A stretch of DNA of 64,000 nt from Pseudarthrobacter oxydans (GTDB lineage: Bacteria; Actinomycetota; Actinomycetes; Actinomycetales; Micrococcaceae). Below the pieces are notes generated by a model. That model did no database searches. It was not told the origin of the DNA and saw only the letters and a program-made list of their open reading frames with translations. The stretch is taken from assembly GCF_013314975.1 (NCBI RefSeq), contig NZ_JABTYH010000027.1, forward strand, positions 1 to 64,000, read 5' to 3'. Both the position numbers and the translations under genes were made by a program. Shown here one piece after another: positions 34,629-42,611 of this stretch (position 1 is its first letter; each line of letters opens with the position of its first letter).

Positions 34629-36443
34629 CTACGGCGCCAGCACTCCCCCGACGGCGGCCGCCACGGCTTCCCTGATGCGTTTATGGAGCTGCCGCAGCGA
34701 ACGGCGGTCCGTGCGGACTTCAACAATGCTGCGCCCCTCGATCGGCCGCGCGAGCGCCTCGGCGAGTGCCGCCGTCGTAGTTACCGAGCAATGCCCGACG
34801 CCGTACGCTGCGGCAAGTGCCGCAATGTCCACGGAGTGCGGGGTGCCGAAAAGCCGTTCGACGGCGTCGCCGTAGGTTCCGGCCTCACGCACGGCCCCGT
34901 GTTCCAGCAGGTCGAAGATGGCCCCGCCGGCGTCGTTGAGGACGACTATCCGCAACGACGGCTGCTCCTCGCCGGAGCCGAGGAGCAGGCCGCCGACGTC
35001 GTGGAGGAAGGTGACGTCCCCCAGCAGGACTGTGGTGTCCTGCCGGCCGCCAATGGCGATGCCCGTGGCGGTGGAAATGGTGCCGTCGATCCCGGCGAGG
35101 CCGCGGTTGGCGTACACGGTGGCGGCGGGTTCCGGGGCGGGCAGGCCGGCGAGGTCCACGTCGCGAATGCCGTTGGACGAGCCCAGGAGGAGCTGCCCGC
35201 GGGCGTGCTTCCACACCAGCGAGCCCACTGCCGGACCACTCGCGGCAGCCTCTGCGGAAAGTGTTCCGTCCAGGGAATGCTGGGCAGCTGATCCCGCGAG
35301 CAGCCAGGTATCCAGCCATTCCGGTGTACCGCGGCCGGCAAAGTCGGCCAGGTCGGCGAGGCTTTCCAGCGGCAGCTCGGTGCGGCGGCCGGGCTCGTAC
35401 CAGGCCACCGGCACGGGCTGGTAGAGGGCAGCCTGGACATCAGCCCTGGCCAGAAGCGCGGCGACGGGGCGGGACAGGGTGGGCCGTCCGAATAGGACCA
35501 CGCGTTCAATCGGCATGCCCGAACCGGGACCAAAGTGCTCCAGCAGCAGCCGGTAGGGACCAACCGCGTTGGGACCGAAGCGGGCGTTGGAGGACGGCTC
35601 GGCCAGCAGCGGCAGGCCATGGGCCCGGGCGAACGCCTCGGCGACGGGCCCGGCGTCGTGCCCGGCGAGCACGACGGTGCGCCGCTCAGGCAGGTCGGCT
35701 GACGCCGGCGGCAGGTTCATGATGAGCGGCTCGGTGCCGATCCGGTAGCGCTGCCGTTCGGCCGCGGGCGGCAGCTCCTCCCCCTTTGACGGCACCAGCG
35801 GATCGCGGAACGCGAGGTTCAGCTGGACGGGGCCGGGCGGCAGGTCGGGGAACGCACCGGTGGCGGCGGACAAGCCTGTCTGGATGGCGCGCCGGGGGTC
35901 GGTGCCGGCGGCGATGTCGACGGCGAAGCGCACCTGCTCGCCGAAGAGGTCAGGCTGGACGGTGGTCTGGTTGGCGCCGGTTCCGCGGAGTTCGTCGGGG
36001 CGGTCGGCGGACAGCACCACCAGGGGAACCGCAGCGTGGTTGGCCTCCATCACTGCGGGCATCAGGTTCCCGACGGCGGTCCCGGACGTTGTCAGCACGG
36101 CGGCGGGCGATCCCGTGGCAAGGGCGAGCCCCAGTGCCGTGAACCCGGCCGAGCGCTCATCGATCCGGACCAGCAGGTCCACCCTGCCCTCGGCGGAAGC
36201 CTCGGCAAGGGCGTACGCCATGGGGGCCGACCGGGATCCCGGCGAGACCACCACGTGCTGCACGCCGCCGTCGACCAACACCCCAACAGCGATCCGCGCC
36301 GCCGCCAATGCACTCAGCCCACCCCCGGGGCCAGGTGTGGCACCGGAAGCGGTGCCAGAAGTGGCGTCCGGGCTCGCGCCAGGCGTGGTGTCCGGGTTGG
36401 CGCCAGGCGTGGTGTCCGGGGAAGGCTCGTTCAGCGAAGTCAC
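34629..36443 (-). CDS. menD: SEPHCHC synthase MenD
   Basis: A 604-residue ThDP-dependent enzyme that joins 2-oxoglutarate-derived succinic semialdehyde to isochorismate. The N-terminal ThDP domain has VVSPGSRSAPMAYALAE, RIDERSAGFTALGLALATG and TTSGTAVGNLMPAVMEA; the C-terminal ThDP site includes GDVTFLHDVGGLL and VLNDAGGAIFDLL. The GTG at 36443 is taken as start because the alternative GTG at 36476 falls in the intergenic repeat 36465-36478. Before the conserved fold lie about 30 residues of PDTTPGA-type repeats, encoded by a 24-base tandem repeat; this extension is unusual for MenD. Confidence 0.9.
   Translation of the reverse strand: MTSLNEPSPDTTPGANPDTTPGASPDATSGTASGATPGPGGGLSALAAARIAVGVLVDGGVQHVVVSPGSRSAPMAYALAEASAEGRVDLLVRIDERSAGFTALGLALATGSPAAVLTTSGTAVGNLMPAVMEANHAAVPLVVLSADRPDELRGTGANQTTVQPDLFGEQVRFAVDIAAGTDPRRAIQTGLSAATGAFPDLPPGPVQLNLAFRDPLVPSKGEELPPAAERQRYRIGTEPLIMNLPPASADLPERRTVVLAGHDAGPVAEAFARAHGLPLLAEPSSNARFGPNAVGPYRLLLEHFGPGSGMPIERVVLFGRPTLSRPVAALLARADVQAALYQPVPVAWYEPGRRTELPLESLADLADFAGRGTPEWLDTWLLAGSAAQHSLDGTLSAEAAASGPAVGSLVWKHARGQLLLGSSNGIRDVDLAGLPAPEPAATVYANRGLAGIDGTISTATGIAIGGRQDTTVLLGDVTFLHDVGGLLLGSGEEQPSLRIVVLNDAGGAIFDLLEHGAVREAGTYGDAVERLFGTPHSVDIAALAAAYGVGHCSVTTTAALAEALARPIEGRSIVEVRTDRRSLRQLHKRIREAVAAAVGGVLAP
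36352..36423 (-). repeat. 24-base tandem repeat in the 5' end of menD
   Basis: Three units start at 36352, 36376 and 36400. The last two agree almost perfectly (GCGCCAGGCGTGGTGTCCGG core); the first is diverged. Each encodes an eight-residue unit such as PDTTPGAN. Copy number may vary between strains. Confidence 0.85.
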
Positions 36444-36464
36444 CAAACCAGTCTGCCACCCCCG

Positions 36465-36641
36465 ACGCTCTCTCACTTGATGTCGGTTTTACCGGAACGC
36501 TCTATCACCTGATGCGGGGTAAACCGGAACGCTCTATCACCTGCCGCCCAACGCCGGACGAAAAGGTGATAGAGCGTTGGCCCAAAGGCCGCAGGGAGTG
36601 AGAGAGCGTTGGCGCAAAACCTGCGTTAAGTGAGAGAGCGT
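36465..36641. repeat. Cluster of six GTGA-(G/T)AGAGCGT repeat cores
   Basis: The 14-base core AAGTGAGAGAGCGT or AGGTGATAGAGCGT appears six times: inverted at 36465, 36497 and 36529, direct at 36564, 36596 and 36628. Spacing is 32 bases between starts within each half (35 across the centre), so the cluster is a large inverted array with a centre near 36553. No gene is present. Confidence 0.85.
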
Positions 36642-36647
36642 CGCAGG

Positions 36648-38717
36648 CTAGCCGCGGAACACCTGGATCACGGACGGACGCGGTGCGCGCGCCTGGCCGG
36701 GTGCCGGCGTCGTGCCTTCCGCGACGTAGTCCGGGAAGAAGGAAACCTGCGCGTCGAAGGTGCCGTCCTCGCCCGGGTGCTGCACGGCAACAAAGACCGA
36801 ACGCTCCTCGTCGTGGATGATGGGGCCGCAGGTCTCGGCGTCGCGGGGAACGGCGAGGAACTGCTCCACCTTGCCGCGTTCTGCGCCGTCCAGGGTGACC
36901 TTGAACAGCCCGTCCGCGCGGCCGATGCCGGAGGGGGCGCCGTCCGTGGAGATCCAGAGGTTGCCCACGGAGTCGAAGGCCAGGTTGTCCGGGCAGGAGA
37001 TGGGCGAGACCTTGTCCACCGGGAAGCCGGAAAAGTAGGTGACGTCACCCTGGGCCGGATCGCCGCAGACCATCAACAGGTTCCAGGCGAAGGTGGTGGA
37101 GGTCTGTCCGCCGGTTTCGGTGATCTCCACGATGTGGCCGTCGCGGTTCTGGTTGCGGGGATTGACCTCGGTGGCACCCTCGTTGGACCCAACACCGCGG
37201 TTGGAGTTGTTGGTGCAGGCCACGTAGACCTTGCCGGTGTGCAGGCTGGGCTCCACGTCCTCACAGCGGTCCATCTTGGTGGGACCTACCTTGTCGGCGG
37301 CAAGGCGGGTGTAGACCAGGACCTCCTCGACGGTCATGCCCGGAACAGCGGAAGCCCCGTCCACCACCAGCGGCAGCCACTCGCCGATGCCGTCGAAGGC
37401 ACCGTCGGCGGGCACGGCCCCGGTTCCGGTGATTTCCGCTGCCGGTGAGTTGCCCGTGAACCTCGCAACGTAGAGGCTGCCCGCGGACAGCAGGGTCATG
37501 TTGTGCTTGCGGTCGCCCTCGCGGTACTTGTCCTTCGAGACGAACTTGTACAGGTAGTCGAAGCGCTCGTCGTCGCCGGAGTAGGCCACCACGTGCCCGG
37601 ACTCCGCGATGATCACATTGGCGCCCTCGTGCTTGAAGCGGCCCAGCATGGAGTGCTTCTTCGGCGTGGACGTGGGGTCGAACGGGTCAACTTCCACAAT
37701 CCAGCCGAATCGGTTCGCCTCATTCTCGTAGCCGGGGTTGCGAGTGTCCCAGCGCGGCTCGTCCAGTTCCCACTGGCGGGCGGTGGGCTTGGACGTGATG
37801 CCGTAGCGCTTGTCGCCCGCGGAGGTGCCGTTGCCCACGAAGTAGCCCTGGAAGTTTTCCTCGCCGGACAGGATGGTGCCCCACGGGGTGGTGCCGCCGG
37901 CGCAGTTGCCCAGGGTGCCCTTGATGAACCGGCCTGCAGGGTCGTCAACAGTTTTGAGGAGCGACGAGCCGGCGGCCGGGCCGGTCAGTTCGTACACCGT
38001 GGTGTTCAGGAAGCGGCGGTTGAGCGGAGCACCCTTCACGTAGGTCCACGGCTTGTTCTTGTTCGTGCGCTCCAACTCCACCACGGACAGGCCGTGCGCG
38101 GCCGCCCCCACAGCGCGCATCTGGTCTGCGGGCATGGTGGCCGGGAACATGATGGCGTCGTTCGTGTACTCGTGGTTGGAGAACAGCACCGCGCGGCGGC
38201 CCTTGCTGCCCGGGATTTCCAGGATGTCCGTGTAGTCATTGTTGTAGCCGAACTGCTTTTCCTGCGCGGCGGCCGTCTGGTTGTGCAGGTCGAACTCGGG
38301 CGCGCCGTCGAAGATGGGGTCACCCCAGCGGATGACCGGTTGCCAGGTGAAGCCTTCCGGGACGGTCACGGCGTCCACGGCGGCATCGATCGACGGGATG
38401 GCCGTGAACTGCAGCTTGGACTTGCCGAAGCCTTCCTTCGCGGCCTTGGACAGGCCTGCGGCATGTGCGGATTCCGGGGAGGTTGCGGCGGATCCGAGGA
38501 CGACGGCGAGCGCGCCGGCGGCGCCGAAGCCCAGGGCGGCGCGGCGGGACATGGTGGCGGAGGCGATGTCACGGAAGTAGCTGTTGGAGCTGGTGTTGCA
38601 GACGTCGCCGGCGCAGGCGTTGTCGCACTTCAGCGCGCAGGTGACGGCGCTGCGCTTGCCCTTGGTATGGCCGAGCATCGGCAGCAGGGTGAACTTGCGG
38701 GCAGTCGTTTCAGACAT
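36648..38717 (-). CDS. phoX: PhoX-type alkaline phosphatase (DUF839), Tat-exported
   Basis: A 689-residue secreted phosphatase that releases phosphate from organic esters, a calcium/iron enzyme in the characterised family. A cysteine-rich segment (Cys27, 31, 35, 40) precedes the twin-arginine signal SRRAALGFGAAGALAVVLG (Arg58-Arg59), a layout typical of actinobacterial PhoX. Inside are FSNHEYTND, TPWGTILSGEENFQGYF, GRFKHEGANVIIAESGHVVAYSGDDERFDYLYKF and SCPDNLAFDSVGNLWISTDG, the family blocks for metal binding. A PHO-box-like direct repeat lies in its promoter, so it is probably induced by phosphate starvation through PhoP/PhoR. Confidence 0.93.
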   Translation of the reverse strand: MSETTARKFTLLPMLGHTKGKRSAVTCALKCDNACAGDVCNTSSNSYFRDIASATMSRRAALGFGAAGALAVVLGSAATSPESAHAAGLSKAAKEGFGKSKLQFTAIPSIDAAVDAVTVPEGFTWQPVIRWGDPIFDGAPEFDLHNQTAAAQEKQFGYNNDYTDILEIPGSKGRRAVLFSNHEYTNDAIMFPATMPADQMRAVGAAAHGLSVVELERTNKNKPWTYVKGAPLNRRFLNTTVYELTGPAAGSSLLKTVDDPAGRFIKGTLGNCAGGTTPWGTILSGEENFQGYFVGNGTSAGDKRYGITSKPTARQWELDEPRWDTRNPGYENEANRFGWIVEVDPFDPTSTPKKHSMLGRFKHEGANVIIAESGHVVAYSGDDERFDYLYKFVSKDKYREGDRKHNMTLLSAGSLYVARFTGNSPAAEITGTGAVPADGAFDGIGEWLPLVVDGASAVPGMTVEEVLVYTRLAADKVGPTKMDRCEDVEPSLHTGKVYVACTNNSNRGVGSNEGATEVNPRNQNRDGHIVEITETGGQTSTTFAWNLLMVCGDPAQGDVTYFSGFPVDKVSPISCPDNLAFDSVGNLWISTDGAPSGIGRADGLFKVTLDGAERGKVEQFLAVPRDAETCGPIIHDEERSVFVAVQHPGEDGTFDAQVSFFPDYVAEGTTPAPGQARAPRPSVIQVFRG

Positions 38718-38781
38718 GGGGGCCTTCCAAGGAATTTCTACGAGGTCCCGCCCACCCTGTCAGCCGGTTTCTACGCGCAGT

Positions 38782-38819
38782 AGTATGCCGGGTGAAGTTC
38801 CGGTTAACCGCACGTGACC
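38782..38819 (-). promoter_or_regulatory. PHO-box-like repeats and -10 element of phoX
   Basis: On the minus strand three contiguous 11-base units read GGTCACGTGCG, GTTAACCGGAA and CTTCACCCGGC (38819 down to 38787), close to the actinomycete PHO-box unit GTTCACC plus four bases. A CATACT -10-like hexamer (38782-38787) directly abuts. The box would occupy the -35 region, as for PhoP-activated promoters. Confidence 0.65.
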
Positions 38820-38858
38820 TGCAGAAACGTGCCAGAGGGGTTCAGGAAAGGCCGTGTC

Positions 38859-38936
38859 ATGTGAAAGAGGGTTTCAAAAAAACCCACATTAAGTGAGAGA
38901 GGGTCTCCGGAAAGCCTGCGTCAAGTGAGAGAGGGA
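38859..38936 (+). repeat. Three more repeat cores (AAGTGAGAGAGGGT type)
   Basis: Direct copies start at 38859, 38891 and 38923, again exactly 32 bases apart. They differ from the 36.5 kb cluster by AGAGGGT in place of AGAGCGT. They fill the gap between phoX's promoter and the end of menC. Confidence 0.85.
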
Positions 38937-38937
38937 C

Positions 38938-39939
38938 TCAGGCGGCCAGGAGCGCGTGGACGCGGCGCAGCCGGGCCAGCCACCAGTCCCGGCGTTCCGC
39001 GGATGCCGCATACCGCTCAAGCAGCCCGGCGTCGGCGGCCGCATCGCGGAGGCGGATGGCGCCGTCGTCGGACACCAAAGGATCCGTGGTGATGTCCGAT
39101 TCAAACAGGGACACCGTCCCCAGCCCGCACGCATACGGCAATTCGGGCAGGGCGGCGGCCAGGGCAAGGCCGGCGCGGATGCCCACGGAGGTGTCCAGCG
39201 CAGAGCTGACGACGGCAGGCAGCCCGGCCCGCTCCACGATGTCCAGTGCGCGCCGCACTCCCCCGAGCGGCGCCACCTTGACCACCAGGAGGTCGGCCGC
39301 CCCGGCCCGCGCCACGCGTAAGGGGTCGGACTCCTTGCGGACGCTCTCGTCCGCAGCGATCAGCACCGGGGTGCCTGCGGCCCGAAGCTGCCGGCGGACC
39401 TCGGCCAGTCCGTCGATGGTGGGGACGGGCTGCTCGGCGTATTCAAGCCCGACGCCGGCAAGCCGGGTGAGTGCCTCGACCGCCCCGGGCACGTCCCAGC
39501 CCCCGTTGGCATCCACGCGGATGGCGGCGTCCGGCAGCGCGGCCCGCACGGCGGCAACCCGGGCGGTGTCGTCGTCGAGGGTCTGGCCGCGTTCGGCAAC
39601 CTTGACCTTCACGGCGTCCACCCGGCCAAACCGCGCCAGTACCTCCGGCACCCGCGCGGCAGGCACGGCAGGAACGGTGGCGTTCACCGGGATAACGGAA
39701 CGCAGCGGCGCGGGGAACCCCTCCCAGGCAGCCTCGATGGCGGCGGCAAGCCAGCGGGACGCCTCGGCGTCGCCGTACTCGGGGAACGGGCAGAACTCAC
39801 CCCATCCGGCCGGGCCCCGCAGCAGCAGCGACTCGCGCTCCATGATGCCGCGGAACCTGACCCGCATGGGCAGGGACACCACGTGCGCGCCGGCCAGCAG
39901 TTCCTTGAGCGCGGGCACCTGGGGCGGGTCGGTTGGCAT
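38938..39939 (-). CDS. menC: o-Succinylbenzoate synthase
   Basis: A 333-residue enolase-superfamily dehydratase of menaquinone synthesis. The catalytic lysines and acids are visible: KVKVAERG, RVDANGGW, YAEQPVP, IAADES, and LVVKVAPLGGVRRA, followed by SSALDTSVGIRAGLALAA. The ATG at 39939 starts MPTDPPQVPALKELL, matching relatives; the longer frame upstream looks non-coding. It ends one base after the repeat cluster at 38859-38936. Confidence 0.93.
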   Translation of the reverse strand: MPTDPPQVPALKELLAGAHVVSLPMRVRFRGIMERESLLLRGPAGWGEFCPFPEYGDAEASRWLAAAIEAAWEGFPAPLRSVIPVNATVPAVPAARVPEVLARFGRVDAVKVKVAERGQTLDDDTARVAAVRAALPDAAIRVDANGGWDVPGAVEALTRLAGVGLEYAEQPVPTIDGLAEVRRQLRAAGTPVLIAADESVRKESDPLRVARAGAADLLVVKVAPLGGVRRALDIVERAGLPAVVSSALDTSVGIRAGLALAAALPELPYACGLGTVSLFESDITTDPLVSDDGAIRLRDAAADAGLLERYAASAERRDWWLARLRRVHALLAA

Positions 39940-40122
39940 GGGTTCAACTGTACAAGCGTCCGTAAATGCGTGACTTTTGGAGCCGTCCCGTCCCGGGCCC
40001 GCCGTCTTCACGCGGGTTCAGTTCCGGCACCAGGGCAAGAGTTACGCATTCCCGTCGCAGGGCGCGGTGGGCGAGGTCCAACGTGCGGCGGGATCCCAGC
40101 TTTCTGTGACACCCTTTAAGCG

Positions 40123-41028
40123 ATGACTTTTCAACGGCAGGCAACGAGCAGGACCGCAGCCCGACCCGCAACGGGGTCGGGCTTCCTGTTCGTGCTGGCC
40201 ACGCTTGCCTGTGTGTCCGGGCTGGTGGCCACCTACTACTACTTCGTCCAGACCACCACCGGCCAGTTCATCGACGAGTCCGCACTCGTGGAGGCCGTGG
40301 AGCTCCATGGGCCGGCCGGCAAGGCAACCACCAAGTTCCTGGATCTCTTGCCCACCGTCTCGCTGGTGATGGCCGCCGTCGTGGTCCTGTTCGTCACCGT
40401 GATCCGCAAGCACTGGGCAGAAGCGGGGATTGCGGTGGCAGCCTGCGTCGGCGCGAACATCGCCACGCAAGTACTGAAGGATCTCCTGCCGGCCCGCCCG
40501 GACAAGGGAGTGATCACGCTGGAGCTGAACTCGCTGCCCTCCGGCCACACCACGCTGGCGGCGTCGGCGGCGGCCGCGGTGTTCCTGATGGCTTCGCCCC
40601 GCTGGCGTCCGATGGCCGGATTCGTCGGCGGCACGTTTGCCATCGCGTCCGGGGTTTCCACGCTGATCAATCAGTGGCACCGGCCGGCAGACGTGGTGGC
40701 GGCGTTCCTGCTGGTGGGCGCGTTCATGATTCCTGCCGGCTGGCTCATCATCCGCCGCGGGTCGTGGAATGCGTGGGACGGGTTTGGCGGGCACATCGGT
40801 TCGGCCCGGATCTGGCTGACGCTTCCGGTTTTCATCGGACTGGCGTCGGCCGCGGTGGCCCTGTACTCGCTGGCGCGCATTGCCCCGAGCCCCTGGCAGG
40901 AGACCAGCACCACCCACTATTTCTGGGCAGGAATCTCACTGATTGTGATCGCAGGCTACCTGGCCACGGTTGCCACGACGTCCCTGTTCGCGTACGCCGC
41001 ACGACGACGTGTCCCGGCAAGGCGCTGA
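40123..41028 (+). CDS. PAP2-family membrane phosphatase
   Basis: A 301-residue membrane protein with about seven helices. The three-part phosphatase motif is present: KDLLPARPDKG, PSGHTTLAASAAAAVF and the STLINQWHRPADVVAA histidine. It probably dephosphorylates a lipid diphosphate or phosphatidate outside the membrane, perhaps undecaprenyl diphosphate. A -10-like element is not obvious. It is a single-gene unit between menC and a non-coding region. Confidence 0.9.
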   Translation: MTFQRQATSRTAARPATGSGFLFVLATLACVSGLVATYYYFVQTTTGQFIDESALVEAVELHGPAGKATTKFLDLLPTVSLVMAAVVVLFVTVIRKHWAEAGIAVAACVGANIATQVLKDLLPARPDKGVITLELNSLPSGHTTLAASAAAAVFLMASPRWRPMAGFVGGTFAIASGVSTLINQWHRPADVVAAFLLVGAFMIPAGWLIIRRGSWNAWDGFGGHIGSARIWLTLPVFIGLASAAVALYSLARIAPSPWQETSTTHYFWAGISLIVIAGYLATVATTSLFAYAARRRVPARR

Positions 41029-41258
41029 GTCCCTGCAGGCCAGGGAAACCTTGACCGAACCTTGACGCATTACTGGTGAGTATTTTGATGGGCCCGGTGG
41101 ATAGTAGTGGCTGTCAGGAGACGGGCAGCGGCAGCGCAGGCAGCAGGCCATCCAGCCGGATTGGCCTCGCGGCCCATCACTCTCCTGGCGGCGTCTTGAA
41201 GTGGGCTCCGCCAGGTAACAACGGCCACTCGCCCGGCTCCTGGCAGCCGTGAGACGGT

Positions 41259-41342
41259 GAGCACGTTTGTCCCCCTGCAAGCGGACGTCGTGCTCCTCAA
41301 ACATCCCGGCGCCGCCCTTCCCCCCAATGGCGGCGCCGGGAT
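41259..41342 (+). ncRNA. C-rich double hairpin, possible 6C-like small RNA
   Basis: The 334-base gap 41029-41362 has no gene. Near its end two strong hairpins stand side by side. The first (41259-41295) has a 7-base stem GAGCACG/CGTGCTC and an inner GTCC/GGAC, with five C in the loop side. The second (41303-41342) has a perfect 14-base stem and a 12-base loop with six consecutive C (41320-41325), followed by ATTTCC. Two hairpins with C-run loops are the hallmark of the actinobacterial 6C RNA family. The upstream 200 bases may be the rest of a transcript; a TTGACG lies at 41062. The second hairpin could also simply end the PAP2 transcript. Confidence 0.45.
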
Positions 41343-41362
41343 TTCCACCCTGTTTGCCGCAA

Positions 41363-42055
41363 TCAGGCCCCGGCGGGTGGCCCGGGACTGACGGCCGTGC
41401 CCAGCACATGGGCCAGGACGGGCGACAACGGAAGGACGGCGAAATTGAAGCGCCGGCTGCCTACCGGAACAAAGCCAGCCTCCCCGATGGCCGCCACAGT
41501 GTCCCGGTTTGGATGGCATCCGCCGGCGAACCGCTGCCATGCAGGCGCCAACAGGTCCTCCACTGCCGCGAACAGCCGGTTGTCCGAGCGTACGTGCTCG
41601 TAGAAAGCAAGGATCCCCCCGGGACGCAGGACGCGCCGGATCTCGGCCAGCACGGGGGCCTGCTCGCTGACGCTGCACAGAACCAGGCTGGACACAACGG
41701 CATCCACGCTGGCGTCGGCTGCGGGAATGTGTTCGGCAGCTCCGGCACGGACCGTGACAGGCACCGGAGCGGAGGCTGCTTTGGCGGCGGCGATGCTCCT
41801 GAGGTCGTCGTCCGGCTCGATGGCCAGCACACAAGTAACGGCCGGCGGGTACAGCGCGAAGGCGGAACCGTCCCCGGCGCCGATTTCGACGACGGACCCA
41901 TGCAGTCCGGCGAGCAGCTCACGGCGGTGTTCGGTAGCGCCGCGGCGGTTCATCTCCTCAACCGCCCGGGCGTAGGCCCGGGCGAAGCGCGGGTGCTGCA
42001 GTTCCGCCGGCCCATGCTCCCCCGAAGGGCCGCCAGCCTGGCCACCGCCGGTCAC
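41363..42055 (-). CDS. Class I SAM-dependent methyltransferase
   Basis: A 230-residue methyltransferase with motif I VVEIGAGDGSAFALYP, the acidic motif II LAIEPDDDLRS, and SVDAVVSSLVLCSVSEQAPVLAEIRRVLRPGGILAFYEHVRS. It resembles the methyltransferase type 11 group. Substrate unknown; some relatives methylate thiols or thiopurines (TMT1-like). It starts with GTG 5 bases after the DUF302 stop, so both are under the operator at 42553, which suggests a role in thiol, sulfide or metal stress. Confidence 0.85.
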   Translation of the reverse strand: MTGGGQAGGPSGEHGPAELQHPRFARAYARAVEEMNRRGATEHRRELLAGLHGSVVEIGAGDGSAFALYPPAVTCVLAIEPDDDLRSIAAAKAASAPVPVTVRAGAAEHIPAADASVDAVVSSLVLCSVSEQAPVLAEIRRVLRPGGILAFYEHVRSDNRLFAAVEDLLAPAWQRFAGGCHPNRDTVAAIGEAGFVPVGSRRFNFAVLPLSPVLAHVLGTAVSPGPPAGA

Positions 42056-42060
42056 GCGTC

Positions 42061-42504
42061 TCAGCTCGCCGGGCCGGCGCTGCCCCCGGGGCTGACGCTG
42101 CCATCGAGGCGGGCGAGGGCCGCGCGGAGACGCGTGTCGGCGTCGTCCGCTACGTCCTTGACCGCCGGATTGTCGCTGAGCTGCACCATTGTCTGCGGAT
42201 CGATCGCCTGGATGGTGGTTTCACTGGCGTCAGTGCTGCGGCGGACCACAACGTTGCAGGGCAGCAGGGCACCCATGTCCGGCTCGGCTGCGAGGGCACG
42301 GCTGGCCAGGTTGGGGTTGCAGGCGCCGAGGATGATGTAGTCGCCAAGGGATGCGGCCGCCTCTGGCCCCAGCTTGGCTTCAAAGGTGGCCCGGACGTTG
42401 ATCTCCGAAAGAATGCCGAAACCCTGCTCGGCCAGGGCGTCCTTGGTCTGCTGCAGCGCCTCGTCCCAGGCAAGCGGAACGGTGATGGTGTGCGTGTAGC
42501 TCAT
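42061..42504 (-). CDS. DUF302 protein
   Basis: A 147-residue protein of the DUF302 fold (TTHA1732-like): SYTHTITVPLAWDEALQQTKDALAEQGFGILSEINV, LGACNPNLASRAL and LLPCNVVVRR. Two cysteines, in GACNP and PCNV, could bind metal or react with persulfide. The C-terminal 20 residues are glycine/serine-rich. The operator ATACCCCC-GGGGGTGT in its promoter is of the kind bound by CsoR/CstR-type regulators. First gene of a two-gene operon. Confidence 0.88.
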   Translation of the reverse strand: MSYTHTITVPLAWDEALQQTKDALAEQGFGILSEINVRATFEAKLGPEAAASLGDYIILGACNPNLASRALAAEPDMGALLPCNVVVRRSTDASETTIQAIDPQTMVQLSDNPAVKDVADDADTRLRAALARLDGSVSPGGSAGPAS

Positions 42505-42552
42505 GGTGCCTCCTCAGGCAGTTGCTCCTGCTGGTGGGTACGTCGCCATCGT

Positions 42553-42568
42553 ATACCCCCGGGGGTGT
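42553..42568. promoter_or_regulatory. C5G5 palindrome, CsoR/CstR-type operator
   Basis: ATACCCCCGGGGGTGT is a 16-base inverted repeat with one mismatch, 49-64 bases before the DUF302 start. DUF156 (CsoR, CstR, RcnR) repressors bind sites of this form. No such repressor gene lies in the window, so the regulator would act from elsewhere. Confidence 0.6.
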
Positions 42569-42611
42569 TATGGCTACGGGAGTCCCAGGTCCACCGGATA
42601 CTTTCCAAAAG

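Noticed and set aside
36465..36641. Repeat cluster as a CRISPR array
   Set aside because: Cores are only about 14 bases, period 32, orientation flips in the middle, and no cas genes are near.
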